NCBI GenBank assembly: GCA_020809425.1
Contig: JAGGDC010000001.1
Coordinates: forward strand, 1,240,001 to 1,304,000
Direction of reading: 5' to 3'
DNA length: 64,000 nucleotides
DNA from: Candidatus Synoicihabitans palmerolidicus
Lineage (GTDB): Bacteria > Verrucomicrobiota > Verrucomicrobiia > Opitutales > Opitutaceae
Shown here: piece by piece, positions 40,969-51,351 of the stretch
How positions within the stretch are numbered: the first letter of the stretch is position 1
Layout: each line of letters begins with the position of its first letter
The notes under the pieces: generated by a model
What the model was told of the DNA's origin: nothing
Seen by the model: the letters and a program-made list of their open reading frames with translations, nothing else
The model's database searches: none
Translations under genes and position numbers: made by a program

Positions 40969-42258
40969 GTGCCGGCATCCAGTAAACTATACTCGAACCC
41001 CCTCTGGTTGATCGGCGGTCGTGCCGCGAGCGCGGTCGTCACGGCGATCGTCATCGGCGCCCTCGCCCGTCACTTGGGTCCGGAGGGCTTCGGCCAACTC
41101 AACCTGGTGATCACGGTCATGGCCATCGCCCTGCCTTGGGCCACTTTGAATCTCGACGGGGTTGTCATCAACGCCCTCGTCCGCCGGGGCCATCCTCGGC
41201 ACCGCCCTTCGTCTGCGTTTCCTCGGCGGTCTCACGGCCATCGCTCCTTTGATCGGTATCGCCTACTTTGTCCTGCCGGATGTCTGGACCCTGGTCGCGC
41301 TCGCCAGCCTTTCTCTGCTGCTGCAACCCGCTGCCGTCGTCGATCTCTGGTTTCAACGTCACCTCGCGTCGCGTCGTAGCGTGATCGCCCGCACCACCGT
41401 CATCTACACCGGCGGCGCCACCAAACTCCTGCTGGTCGCCTTCGGGGCACCGCTGGTGGCTTTCGTCGCCATGCTCGTGCTGGAGGCCGTGCTCTACGCC
41501 ACCGGCTTTGTCATCGCCTACCATCTCGAAAAAGCATCCCCCCCGGACCCGTGGCGCTGGGACCCATCCACGGCCCGCAACTTTCTTCAAGCCGGCCTTC
41601 CTCTCGCCCTAGCCAGCGTGCTCGCCGCTCTGGGCGGCCGAGTCGATCAGGTTTTCGTTGCGGTGCGTCTGTCCGATATTGAAGCCGGGTTCTATCTGGC
41701 GGCCGGACGGTTTACCGAATTTGTGCTGTTCGCCGGTGCCTCCCTCATCTCCAGCCTCTACCCTCGTCTGTCTGAGGCCGCTGACGATCCCGTCCTGTTG
41801 CAAGAACGCCTGCGCGGTCTGTTCGATGCCGTGTCCGGCCTGAGTTGGGCCGCCGCCATTGGGCTCTCCTTGCTCGCCCAGCCCCTCGTCGCCATAATCC
41901 TCGGTCCCAACTACGCCCTCTCCGCCCCCATCCTCATCGCCTAAGCATGGATGACGCTACTGATTCTCAGTAGCACCGCTCGCTGGCACGTCGCCTTCGT
42001 CATCGCCCCCACGGGATGGAATCTCCTGTGCGTTTTGATCACCATCTGCACCCAAATCGCCGTGGTGGGCATGATGATCGACCATTTCGGCATCCGTGGC
42101 GCTGCCTACGCCGCCGGGATCAGCGCGGTGGTCGGTGGAGTTTTGACGAGTTGGCTCATCCCGGCTTTCCGCCCACTCGCCCGTCCCCAAATCCTCGGAT
42201 TTTTGTGGCCTTTCGCCCCCGACGTTGGCGCGCCGTCTACCGCTTACTCACTGAGTGA
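40969..42258 (+). pseudogene. Wzx-type polysaccharide flippase (frameshifts + stop)
   Basis: This is an oligosaccharide-lipid flippase of the MATE/MVF-like polysaccharide-transport group, about 430 residues with about 12 hydrophobic helices. It begins MPASSKLYSNPLWLIGGRAA, with the family pattern ALARHLGPEGFGQLNLVITV. A break near 41185 shifts to AILGTALRLRFLGGLTAIAP, which runs through GRVDQVFVAVRLSDIEAGFY to an in-frame TAA (41942-41944). A break near 42215 gives the C-terminus RRWRAVYRLLTE, with stop 42256-42258. It would move lipid-linked glycan units across the inner membrane. Confidence 0.8.
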
Positions 42259-43262
42259 GTTCATCAAACGAACCGCAACCGCACGCAACGCATGGGTCTC
42301 CAACACCCGCTGTCGTCCTCTCTGAATCATGGTCCTTAGTCGCGCTTTGTCCGCCAACAAAGCGCCTGCATCGCTCACCAGAGTTGTCGCATCCGCTCCG
42401 TACAACCAGGCGTCGGTCCCGTGCTCCAGCGTTTAGACTTGCGACACCGGCGCCCGACTGACCAAGGGGAGCGAGTCCACTAACAGCGCCTCATAATGGC
42501 GCAACACTGGTGCCCATACCCGGCCGGCGAGAGGGTCAACCACGCCCGCCCCATTCGTTCCACATACTCGGCAAACGTCACTCGCGACTCCACGTGGTCC
42601 ACCGTCACCTCCGCCGTCCTGAGGGCTGCCACTTGCTGTGCTGCGACTTCCCGCGCCCGACTGTTGCGTGCTACCGCCCACAATACATCCGCCCTCTTCT
42701 CTACCCCTCGTCCGTGCTCGTAATCCGCCGGCCGCAAAGCCATCGGCAAATAACGAAACCGGACGGGATCCTTAACAGCATCGGCCTACTTCAGGTTGAC
42801 TTTAAAATACTGGGCCGACCGAGGATACAGGGCCAGCAACTCCGCGCTCACTTCCGCGCTCACTTCCGCGTGATCCGCCACGTCGAGCACCACCACAGGT
42901 CTCCGCGATGCACCGATCAGTCCCATCACCGTTCCCGCCACCAGCAGCGAGCCACTGACCATCGCCAACGCTCGTCTCGCCAACCCCTTGCCGCGCCCGG
43001 CGTCATGGGCCCAATCGGCATGCACCGCCGGCATCACCATCCCGACCAACTCCCGCCGTATCAGCCCAAGCACCACCCGCCCTCCACGAAACGGACGAAA
43101 CCGACGTCGCCGTTCCGGGCCTCAACGGCGTCCCCGTCCGGCGAAAAACGGAACGCTCCGGCCACACGTCCGCCACGATTGGATCGCGACCGATTTCCAA
43201 AATCCGCCCCCCCCCCCCCCCGCCAACTTTCCCGGAAAATCTGGCTCGTTCGACATCGCCAT
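42244..43262 (-). pseudogene. glycosyltransferase-like protein (frameshifts, G15 tract, stop)
   Basis: The fragments together make about 340 residues. The start is ATG 43262 (MAMSNEPDFPGKLAGGGGG), which leads into a run of 15 G (plus-strand C, 43207-43221). Next are RDPIVADVWPERSVF, a break near 43080, and GLIRRELVGMVMPAVHADWA. An in-frame TAG lies at 42788-42786. Then come RYLPMALRPADYEHGRGVEK, and beyond breaks near 42500 and 42440 RHYEALLVDSLPLVSRAPV and LEHGTDAWLYGADATTLV, ending at 42244. The last two segments resemble the donor-binding end of exostosin/GT1-like transferases. The family is uncertain. Confidence 0.5.
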
Positions 43263-43464
43263 CACTTCAACCGAACCGACGTCGCTAGTTGCTCACCTTT
43301 TGCCTCCCGCTCCCCGCCGGCCATCTCCCGGTCCCCATTCTTCTCGCCAACCGAGACGTTAAAAAATGGACGCGCAGAGGCTTCCCGACCCTGATTCCAT
43401 GCTATGCTTCGAAACTGTGGAGTGAACTCCGACACAAGCGCCCACCGTGCGTGAGCCTGCGACC

Positions 43465-44373
43465 ATGGTAAAGGCGCCAAATTTTTCATCGTCGGTGCCC
43501 CCAAGTGCGGCACGACTTTTCTGCATCACCACCTCCGTCAGCATCCTCAGATCTTTTTACCGGCCCACCTCAAAGAACCGCATCACTTCGCGCCCGACCT
43601 ACACGCCTACTCGGCTGCCTCGGCCCATTTGCAGTGGATCACCGATGAAGCGACTTACCTGAACCTCTTCGCTGATGCCGGGAGCGCCCCACTGCGCGGC
43701 GAATCGTCCGTCTACTACCTGTATTCCCTGGCCGCCGCCGAGACCATCGTGCGATTTGATCCCACCGCTCGTATTGTAATCCATGCTGCGCCATCCCGTC
43801 GACCTCCTGGCTTCGTTCCACGCCCAAAGGCGGTTCTCCTGCCTGGAGGATGAACCAGATTTCACCGTCGCCTACTAACGTGACACCGCCACCTCGAAGC
43901 CTCCACCGCTTACGGCCCGCAAGTTTTTCCGCTACCCCGATATCGTCCAGTTCTCCGCTCAAATCGATCGCTTCTTCGCCGCCTTTTCTGCCACTCAGAT
44001 CCACTTCATCCTGCTCGAGGACCTGCGCGCCGACCCCGCTTCCACGTGGGACCACCTCATGCGTTGTCTTGGGGTTTCCACCGATTTCGTGCCTGCTTTT
44101 GAAGTCATCAATCGCCGCCAGGAACCCGTGTCGGCCGGGCTTCATCGGCTGACGCACTCGACGCCCCTCGCATGGCGTCGCCTTGCGCGGCGCTTCACCC
44201 CGACCTCGCTGCGTCTGGTCCTCAAGGAACGCATCACTCGTCTCAATTCACGACCCGCCCAAGGCCAGACCATGCCTCCCGACTGCCGTCGCCAGCTCCT
44301 TTCCGGCCTCGAGGCCGAAATCGCCTACGTCGAAAAACGGCTCGCCAGACCCCTGCCTAACTGGCGGTGCTGA
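43465..44373 (+). pseudogene. sulfotransferase (frameshifts + stop)
   Basis: This is a PAPS-dependent sulfotransferase of about 300 residues. The 5'-phosphosulfate-binding loop is FFIVGAPKCGTTFLHHHLRQ. LRGESSVYYLYSLAAAETIV follows, and the 3'-phosphate-binding segment LRHPVDLLASFHAQRRFSCL lies after a break near 43785. An in-frame stop (TAA near 43876) and a further break precede FRYPDIVQFSAQIDRFF and IHFILLEDLRADPASTWDHL. The stop is at 44371-44373. The start is unclear: ATG 43465 is one base out of frame with the loop. It would place sulfate on the polysaccharide made by this locus. Confidence 0.75.
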
Positions 44374-44422
44374 AGCCGCATCACCGGTCGGCCGCGCCAC
44401 TTCTTCCTTTCACCCTACCTGC

Positions 44423-45869
44423 ATGACCTCGCTCGCCCCCGTTTGGCGTGATCGCCTGTTTCTCGCTGTCGGCAGCGTGGTCGCCTTGGTGTCGGGCTAC
44501 TATGTGCTCAGGGCTCTTTTCTCGTCCCCGCCTTGGTCCTCGCGGCGTCTCTCTCCTACGTACCTCCACGTTCCAAGCCATCGTGATCGGTGCCCTCTTG
44601 GTGGGCTACATTATCGGCAACCGTGGCTTCGCTCAGTTCATGCTCGTTCCCGGCCTGCCCCTGCTTCCGGGCGAGATGGGACTAGTCATCCTGGCCGGAC
44701 TGCAAGTCATCGAACGCGCGACGGCGGGTCCTGAACGCCGCCGCCTCGCCTTCTTCGACGTCCTCATCCTCACTTGGATCGTCATCGGCTCTGACCGCTT
44801 TCTCTTCGACTGCTCGGCCTACCGCTTTCTCGCCCTGCGCGATTTCGCCATGGTCTATTATGCCACCTTCTTTTTTCTGGCTCAGACCCTTGTGCGGCAA
44901 CGTCCCGAAATCTGCGTCCGGCTGCTCACGCTGACTCGGCGGGCATGCGTGGTCATGCTGGTCACTCATCGCCTCACTCTCTTTTTCCCGGGCTTCTTTT
45001 TTGCCGTCCTCCAATTTCGCGGCACCCCACTCATTTTCTACAAGGCCGACCTCGCGGGCATGTTCCTCGCCCTCGGTACCGTCCTGCAATACCTGCGCTT
45101 CGAAGAAAAAGGCGGTTAGTGGCGGCTGATCGTCATCGGGCTGATGGCCGTTGCCGTCCTCGATACCGATAATCGCGCCGCCATGCTCGCGCTGGCCGTC
45201 GGGTGCGCTTGGATGATCATCGCCGGCCGCTGGCGTTTTACCGCCGCCATCGGACTCGTCGCCATCTTGGGCGTAGTGGGCACCCTCTGGATCGCCCGGA
45301 TCACCAACACCCCTTGGCAAAACACTCCCCTGCTTGGACTCTACGAAAAAACGGTCTCCATCATCGATCCCAGCGGCCATCGCGCCTACCGAGGTGCCGA
45401 GACCTTCAACAAGGGCGACAACAACCGCTATCGCTTGGTCTGGTGGCAACTCGTGGCCCGCGAAACGATCGAGACCAATCCCTACACGGGTCTCGGTTTC
45501 GGTCACGATCTCTCCAAACGATTCATGCAGAATTACTACGGAAACGTCGCCGCAGACTATGCCGTGCGCAGCCCCCACTCCATCCTGATGATCGTCTTCG
45601 CCCGGATGGGCCTGGTGGGGCTGCTCCCATTCCTCGGCATCATTGCCCTCATGGCGCGCGAAACCTGGCGAGTCTTGCGCCCCGAACTCCACCCCAGTCT
45701 CGGCTTCTGGTTGGGTGCCTGGGTGATCTTGATCACCGCCTTTTTAGGTGTCGTGCTCGAGGGCCCCATGGGGGTCGTCGTCTTTTGGCTTCTGCTCGGC
45801 ATCGCCAACGGCCTGGTCCGTTCCGAGCCCGCGATCACCGATGCCAACCCCCAAGAGCTGCCCGCCTAA
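44423..45869 (+). pseudogene. O-antigen ligase/polymerase-like membrane protein (frameshift + stop)
   Basis: This polytopic protein of about 480 residues starts at ATG 44423 (MTSLAPVWRDRLFLAVGSVV). A break near 44530 leads to STFQAIVIGALLVGYIIGNR and a series of hydrophobic helices. An in-frame TAG at 45117-45119 follows EEKGG. After it come RAAMLALAVGCAWMIIAGRW and the large periplasmic loop with NRYRLVWWQLVARETIETNP, YTGLGFGHDL and SPHSILMIVFARMGLVGLLP. The R-x-W-x-A and H-(S)-x-(x)-L patterns in that loop match the Wzy_C/O-antigen ligase superfamily. It would polymerise or ligate the lipid-linked glycan. Confidence 0.78.
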
Positions 45870-45973
45870 GCGCCTGCCCCGCACAACCACGCTTGCCCCC
45901 CGGCGCAGGAATAACGCAACGTTCCCTTCCCTTTCCTCGTCCGAACAGCTGAACCGCCGCGATTTTCCTCTCC

Positions 45974-47209
45974 ATGTCTGTCAAACTTCGCTCTCCCATC
46001 GAAATGTGCAGCGTATTCAAGCTGACCACCCGGGAGCGTTGGGACATTGGGACGCCTCTGATAATTTTGACCCTCAGCGGCATCGGTATAGCATTTATTT
46101 ACAGCGCTCAATTTTCCACCACTGCCAACTCGTGGATTATGCAGGGAGTCTGGCTGGCTGTGGGGCTGCTTGCTTATATCGGGGTTTCCCTCATCGACTA
46201 CCGCTTCTGGCTTAGCGTAATCCATTGGGTTTACGGCGGTTGTATTATTTTGCTTATCTTGGTGCTGATTCCCGGTATCGGCACCGAGGTTTATGGAGCT
46301 CAACGTTGGTTACGGATCGGCCTCATCGGATTTCAGCCTTCAGACCCCGCTAAAATTGCCGTTTTGCTCGTTACAGCCAGCATTCTCATGCGCGAAAAAG
46401 TGGGCACAGTATACCAATCCTTGGGCGTCCTTGGCAAGTTGGCGCTTGCCGTAGGAATCCCCATCTTCCTTATCCTGCTCCAACCCGACTTAAAGTCGTT
46501 CATCGTCCTGCCCCCCATGGTCTTCTCAATGCTCTACGTTTCCCGTCTCTCGACGCGGTTCTTCGTAGCTGCACTCGGAGGCTTCTTTCTACTCGTTAGT
46601 ATCGTGGCTTGGGACAGCGTCCGTTATATTAATTTTATGGAGGAGAATGAATACTCCTTCGTGCGTGACCTGGGAAAATACGACTCGCACAGCTGGCTGC
46701 CGCTGCATGATTACCAGCGCAACCGCCTCATTTCTTTCACCAATCCCGATAAGATCGACCCGACGGGCATCAGCTGGAATCAACGTCAGTCGCTCATTTC
46801 GGTCGGGAGTGGCGGATTATTCGGCAAGGGCTGGACTCAGGGCACTCAAGCCCAACTGGGTTACCTCCCCCGTGCCGTCGCACATAACGACTTCATCTTC
46901 TCGGTCATCGCCGAGGAGAAAGGACTTTTGGGAAGCCTCACGGTTCTCAGCTTGTTTGGTTTAATGTTGTTTAATGGCATTCGTATCGCCGGCCTCGCCC
47001 GGGATCGCTTTGGCACCTTGATCGCCCTCGGCGTCACGGTACTCTTCGCCGTGCACGTGTTTGTAAACATCGCTATGACCATCGGGCTCGTGCCCATTAC
47101 GGGTATACCACTTCCCTTTATTAGCTACGGTGGTTCCTTTGTGCTCAGTTGCTGTTTGCTGCAAGGACTCGTCCAGAGCGTCTATCGTTTTAGAAAGGAC
47201 TTCACGTGA
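45974..47209 (+). CDS. rodA: rod-shape-determining peptidoglycan polymerase
   Basis: RodA is the SEDS-family glycosyltransferase of the elongasome. The intact ORF is 411 residues with ten hydrophobic helices. The SEDS motifs are GAQRWLRIGLIGFQPSDPAK (substrate/active-site loop), LQPDLKSFIVLPPMV, the large periplasmic loop with NRLISFTNPDKIDPTGISWN, and at the end MTIGLVPITGIPLPFISYGG. The start at ATG 45974 may be too early; ATG 46004 (MCSVFKLTTRERWD) is an alternative. Codon choice here is less GC-biased at third positions than in the polysaccharide genes just upstream. It is followed by rng with a 100-base gap. Confidence 0.95.
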   Translation: MSVKLRSPIEMCSVFKLTTRERWDIGTPLIILTLSGIGIAFIYSAQFSTTANSWIMQGVWLAVGLLAYIGVSLIDYRFWLSVIHWVYGGCIILLILVLIPGIGTEVYGAQRWLRIGLIGFQPSDPAKIAVLLVTASILMREKVGTVYQSLGVLGKLALAVGIPIFLILLQPDLKSFIVLPPMVFSMLYVSRLSTRFFVAALGGFFLLVSIVAWDSVRYINFMEENEYSFVRDLGKYDSHSWLPLHDYQRNRLISFTNPDKIDPTGISWNQRQSLISVGSGGLFGKGWTQGTQAQLGYLPRAVAHNDFIFSVIAEEKGLLGSLTVLSLFGLMLFNGIRIAGLARDRFGTLIALGVTVLFAVHVFVNIAMTIGLVPITGIPLPFISYGGSFVLSCCLLQGLVQSVYRFRKDFT

Positions 47210-47308
47210 AACTGAACCTTTTGACCGATATCGCACGCCGGAACGGGCATCCTTGCGCCGCATCTTCGGCCGGCGGGACCACCGTCCAACCCAAGGACAA
47301 TACCCAAC

Positions 47309-49075
47309 ATGAGCGATCAACATTCCTCCCGGAACAACGGCGGCAAATATGGCCCCGCAGATCCGGCCTCCCAAGATGACGAAGAACTGGCCCAACCGCC
47401 CACCCAGCGCAAAGCCCCGGCTCTCGACCGCGATGGCCTGAAAAAAGGCTCTCAGGATCGCTCCAAACAGCGTCCTTTGCTGCAAAAAATCGTAGCCGCT
47501 TTCCAAAAGGAGAAATCCTCCTTCCGCGAACTCATCATCAACGCCGAACCGCTCGAGAAACGGGTCGCCTTACTCGTCGATGGAGTGCTCGAGAAATACG
47601 AAATCGAACGCGAGTCCGACAACCGGATGGTCGGCGGCATCTACACGGGCCGCATCAAGAACCTCGATCCGGGCCTCAAAGCCGCCTTCGTCGACATCGG
47701 TTACAACAAGAACGCCTTCCTGCACTACTGGGACATGCTGCCCGCCGCCGCCGATTCCTCGGTCGAGGTCGTGCGCGTGAACAGCAAGAAAAAGGGGGGC
47801 AAGAAAACCACCACCGCCGAACCAACTGTCAAGGACATCCCTCGGCTCTATCCGGCCGGCTCCGAGCTCGTCATTCAAGTGACCAAGGGGCCCATCGGCA
47901 CCAAGGGGCCTCGCACCACCACCAACCTTTCCCTGCCCGGCCGCTACCTGGTGCTCATGCCCTACAGCGACCAGTGCGGCATCTCCCGTAAAATCGAGGA
48001 CTCCAAGGAGCGCACCTGCCTCAAGCGCTTGGTCAACGAGCTCACCATCCCCGAAGGCATGGGCGTCATCGTACGCACCGCTGGCGAAGGCAAGAAAGCC
48101 CGCTACTTCGTCCGCGACCTTCACCTCCTTCTCAAGACATGGGCCCAAATCCAGGCCCGGGCATCCACCGAACGCTCCCCCGCCTGCCTTTATCAGGAAC
48201 CAGATATCGTGGAGCGCACCGTGCGTGACTTCCTCACCGAGGACGTGGATCGCGTCCTCGTTGACCACCCCGAGGACCATGCCCGCGTCCAAGCCGCCGT
48301 CGCCCAGATTTCCGCCCGCTCCAAGAGCAAGATCGCCCTCTACAAGGACAACATCCCCATCTTCGAACGCTTCAATATCGAGCGCCAGATCGAGCAAACC
48401 GCCCTGCGCAAGGTGGGGCTGCCTTCCGGCGGTGAGATCATCATCGACGAAACCGAGGCTCTCATCGCCGTCGACGTCAACACCGGCTCCCACAAGAACC
48501 GGGGCGGCGACGAGAAGAACGTCATCTACGCCGTCAACCTCGAAGCCGCGGCCGAAATCGCCCGCCAGATCCGTCTGCGCAATCTAGGCGGCCTGATCGT
48601 CATGGACTTCATCGACATGAAGGAGCATCGCCATCGTAACGCCGTCTATGATAAAATGTGCGAGTTCATGGCCCAGGACCGCGCCAAGACCCACATCCTG
48701 CCCATCTCCCAGCTCGGCATCATGCAAATGACCCGCCAGCGCCAACAAGAGTCGCTGTCGTCCAATCTCTACACCGACTGCCCTTACTGCCGCGGTCGAG
48801 GTATCGTGAAGTCCGCCACCACCATCTCGGTCGAGCTTCAACGTAAACTCTCCTCTGTCGTGCGCCGCCTCACCGGTCGCCACGGCACCGACGATTACGC
48901 CCTGCGCGTCCTCGTGCACCCCAGCATCCTCGAACGCCTCCGCAACGAGGATGCCGAACTGTTGGTTCGGATGGAACGCGACTTCTGCGTCAAATTGGCC
49001 TTCCGCGCCGACCTCAGCTACCACGTCGAGAACTTCAAGATCATCAACGCCATCACCGGCGAAGAGTATCGGTAG
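47309..49075 (+). CDS. rng: ribonuclease E/G family endoribonuclease
   Basis: This is a 588-residue RNase E/G catalytic protein for rRNA/mRNA processing. A disordered charged N-terminus (about 60 residues) precedes the S1 domain ([36 protein letters not shown]), with a lysine-rich insert. The DNase I-like catalytic site has the two metal-binding aspartates in [14 protein letters not shown] and [11 protein letters not shown]. The zinc-link is [13 protein letters not shown]. RNase E-type C-terminal scaffolding is absent. It starts at ATG 47309 with AAGGAC about ten bases upstream. A terminator follows the stop. Confidence 0.92.
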   Translation: MSDQHSSRNNGGKYGPADPASQDDEELAQPPTQRKAPALDRDGLKKGSQDRSKQRPLLQKIVAAFQKEKSSFRELIINAEPLEKRVALLVDGVLEKYEIERESDNRMVGGIYTGRIKNLDPGLKAAFVDIGYNKNAFLHYWDMLPAAADSSVEVVRVNSKKKGGKKTTTAEPTVKDIPRLYPAGSELVIQVTKGPIGTKGPRTTTNLSLPGRYLVLMPYSDQCGISRKIEDSKERTCLKRLVNELTIPEGMGVIVRTAGEGKKARYFVRDLHLLLKTWAQIQARASTERSPACLYQEPDIVERTVRDFLTEDVDRVLVDHPEDHARVQAAVAQISARSKSKIALYKDNIPIFERFNIERQIEQTALRKVGLPSGGEIIIDETEALIAVDVNTGSHKNRGGDEKNVIYAVNLEAAAEIARQIRLRNLGGLIVMDFIDMKEHRHRNAVYDKMCEFMAQDRAKTHILPISQLGIMQMTRQRQQESLSSNLYTDCPYCRGRGIVKSATTISVELQRKLSSVVRRLTGRHGTDDYALRVLVHPSILERLRNEDAELLVRMERDFCVKLAFRADLSYHVENFKIINAITGEEYR

Positions 49076-49103
49076 ACGATTTTATTAAATCCCCGCACCA
49101 CCA

Positions 49104-49137
49104 AAGGCGCACTCCTCCCCCGGAGTGCGCCTTTTCA
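49104..49137 (+). terminator. intrinsic terminator of rng
   Basis: A perfect 12-base stem aaggcgcactcc / ggagtgcgcctt with a TCCCCC loop lies about 28 bases after the rng stop and is followed by ttcattttc. The T-tract is short but the stem is strong. Confidence 0.85.
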
Positions 49138-49138
49138 T

Positions 49139-49814
49139 TTTCGCACCACCCATCGCCGCCTTGGCGAAGGAGGATCCTCCAGCCGGGAAACCACTGCGCC
49201 CAGTTCCGGGTGGCGTTGCCGCTCCGCCAGGCTTCCATAATCTGGAGACGCACGCGACTCGCTTGGTCAGCAAATTCCGTCCCGATCTCCACGCAACTCG
49301 CGCAAGCGCCGAGCCGTACGCCCGAGGGTTAACACCCCACCTGGTCACCCGACTTTTCGAGGAATAGGCATCCCTAGTTTGCCAACTTAAAGCGACCCCT
49401 CGCGATTGACTAGAGCCGCACCAACGGCTCGCGGTAACCCCCCACCCAATCGAGCAAGGGCAACTCCGGCACCGCTGGACTATTCGCCCCCCCCCCCAAG
49501 AAACGAAGTGGGCGCCTGGCACAGCGTGGTGGTCAGCTAGACGATTTTTCAGCTCCACCCCTCAACCCCGTCCACCGCTCCACCGAAAACGATATTTGCC
49601 TTCGCCCCGTCCAACCAACCAGAGCGAAATTTTCCAAGTCGTGAGCCGTAGCCTCAGGGCCTCCGCTGCCCCCCCTTCCCGAGAACCGAGGAGGTGTGAC
49701 GCCTTTCTACGTCAACAAACACCCCGTCGGCATTGCGGCTTTGACCACCTCAATGTCTTCGTTTGCATAACTGCGTTGCCCCCCGACTCGAGGTCGACGG
49801 TCTCCCTTACGCTC
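49139..49814. other. 676 bases without a convincing gene
   Basis: On the minus strand around 49407-49545 there is coding-like sequence reading LADHHAVPGAHFVSWGGG. After a slip at a C11 run (49487-49497) it continues ANSPAVPELPLLDWVGGYRE to a stop near 49410. This looks like the C-terminal fragment of a lost gene. I could not identify it. The rest contains only low-complexity, frame-inconsistent sequence, and no RNA gene was recognised. Confidence 0.4.
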
Positions 49815-50560
49815 ATGATCACACGCTTACCCTCCTTCCGCTGGCTGCTCGCATCGACCGCCCTCGCCATCGCCCTGCCTCTTCACGCCAACACCGCTAT
49901 CACCCCCGCGCACCGCAACCCGCAATGGGTCGCACGGCACGACGGATTTCTCAAAATTCCATCACGGGAACAGTGCGCCGTGGTGGTTCTCGGAGATTCC
50001 ATCACGGACGCGTGGCGCAAAGGTCCACCCAAGGGCGGCAAGTCCGATCAGGGATCGCCGTTATGCTCCCTTGCCCAGCCATCAATCTCGGGATCAGCGG
50101 AGACCGCACCCAACACGTGCTTAGGCGCATCGCCCACGGTTAACTCGACGGACTCAGCCCCCGGGTTCTGGTGCTGATGATCGGAACCAACAACACCGGC
50201 TACGAGAGCGGTACGAAGACCCCGCGCAATTCGGTGCCGGAGACCGCCGAAGGCGTAAAAGCCGTGATCGATGCGGTCCGGGACAAACTGCCGAACACCA
50301 AGATACTGCTACTCGGGATTTTTTTCCCGGCTGAAAATCCGCCCAATTTCCAGCGAGTCCAAGTGCAACAGATCAATGCGGCCATCGCCACCTTCCACGA
50401 TGGCGAACACGTCTGGTTCCTCGATATCAGCCCACGCTTTCTGAATGCCGACGGCACACTCAGTAAGAGCATCATGCCAGACTTCCTTCACCCCAACGAA
50501 ACCGGCTACCAAATCTGGGCCGACGCCATAGACGGCAAACTCAAGCCACTGCTTGAGTGA
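49815..50560 (+). pseudogene. exported SGNH/GDSL hydrolase (frameshift + stop)
   Basis: This is a secreted SGNH-family esterase or lipase-like enzyme of about 245 residues. It starts at ATG 49815 with MITRLPSFRWLLASTALAIA, a signal peptide ending near LPLHA. Block I with the nucleophile is AVVVLGDSITDAWR. A break near 50050 leads to block II (NLGISGDRTQHVLRR), then an in-frame TAA at 50141-50143, then block III (VLVLMIGTNNTGYES) and block V with the catalytic Asp and His (MPDFLHPNETGYQIWADAI). Close relatives deacetylate polysaccharides or resemble PAF-acetylhydrolase. Confidence 0.8.
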
Positions 50561-50561
50561 T

Positions 50562-50769
50562 CCCCCATCGAAACGCCCATCTCCGGGCCCACCAGAAACA
50601 GTTCCCCGCCAGACGATTTGGGATGAGCCAAGAACCCAGGCAACTGCACAGGGGAACTCACACGGCAATCTGCCGCTACTCGGCATAGTCTCAGCGAGAG
50701 GAAATGATTGATCTCCGGCGAGACGGCTATTCGGCCATCTAACTGCAAGCGCAAAAGCCTGACATTTTT
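50562..50769 (+). repeat. ~200-bp direct repeat, copy 1
   Basis: Copy 1 of a direct repeat beginning cccccatcgaaacgcc. It contains caggggaactcacacggcaa, tctgccgct and a shared end aaaagcctgacattttt. The partner is at 50860-51054. It lies just after the SGNH gene and encodes nothing I recognise. Confidence 0.75.
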
Positions 50770-50859
50770 TTCGCTCTGCGAGCCATGGTTGCAAAAAAGG
50801 GGTTCAGGAAGAAATACCGAGTGCAAAGTGCATAGTGCAAAGTCTGCCCCCCCTCCGGC

Positions 50860-51054
50860 GCCCCCATCGAAACGCCAGAATCAGTTCCCGGTCCGACGAT
50901 CTGGGATGAACCAGTAATCGAGGCAACCGCACAGGGGAACTCACACGGCAATCTGCCGCTAAGCGGCATAATCTCAGCCAGATGAGATTATCACCCTCCG
51001 AGGAGACGACTATTCGACTAATTCGCTGCAAGAGTAAAAGTCTGACACTTTTTG
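50860..51054 (+). repeat. ~200-bp direct repeat, copy 2
   Basis: This copy matches 50562-50769 over most of its length, including the identical caggggaactcacacggcaa block and the terminal aaaagtctgacacttttt. The two copies are about 297 bases apart, separated by about 90 unrelated bases. Substitutions are scattered, so the duplication is not recent. Confidence 0.75.
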
Positions 51055-51351
51055 TTCTCCTGTAATGAAATTAGTGTCGCAAGATGACGCCGAGATTTTG
51101 GTCGCGGACAAGACGCTCGCGAGGGCGCATCCCCTCTGTGGGCCATACGACTAAGGTGCGGCCGAAAGACTTTGAGTCAATTTCGCAGGCGGGGAGGCTG
51201 AGTTGGACTTGTTTCGGGCTGCCCGCGGTGCCGAGTGCCGCGACATCGGCCCCACACGGAAGCTCCTGATCCCGGATCGTCCTGATCGGTAGGCCGCGAC
51301 CTAGGTCGCGCTCATCCGCCCAGCCCGCCCGAACCTCGCCGATGACCACTA
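51055..51351. other. unassigned sequence left of IS630 copy 2
   Basis: The minus strand is open from about 51350 to 51071 and reads DERDLGRGLPIRTIRDQELP and ends RPRERLVRDQNLGVILRH. The plus strand has a short ORF starting ATG 51065 (MKLVSQDDAEILVADKTLAR). Neither resembles a known family. It could be the remains of a gene upstream of cheX. Confidence 0.3.

Noticed and set aside
44682..45692. A 336-residue open frame antisense to the O-antigen-ligase-like gene
   Set aside because: The plus strand has conserved membrane and Wzy_C-like motifs; the antisense frame is acidic low-complexity sequence.
47570..48493. A 307-residue open frame antisense to rng
   Set aside because: It mirrors the real RNase E/G gene. 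Its composition (Gly/Val/Asp-rich) is the usual antisense shadow of GC-rich coding sequence.
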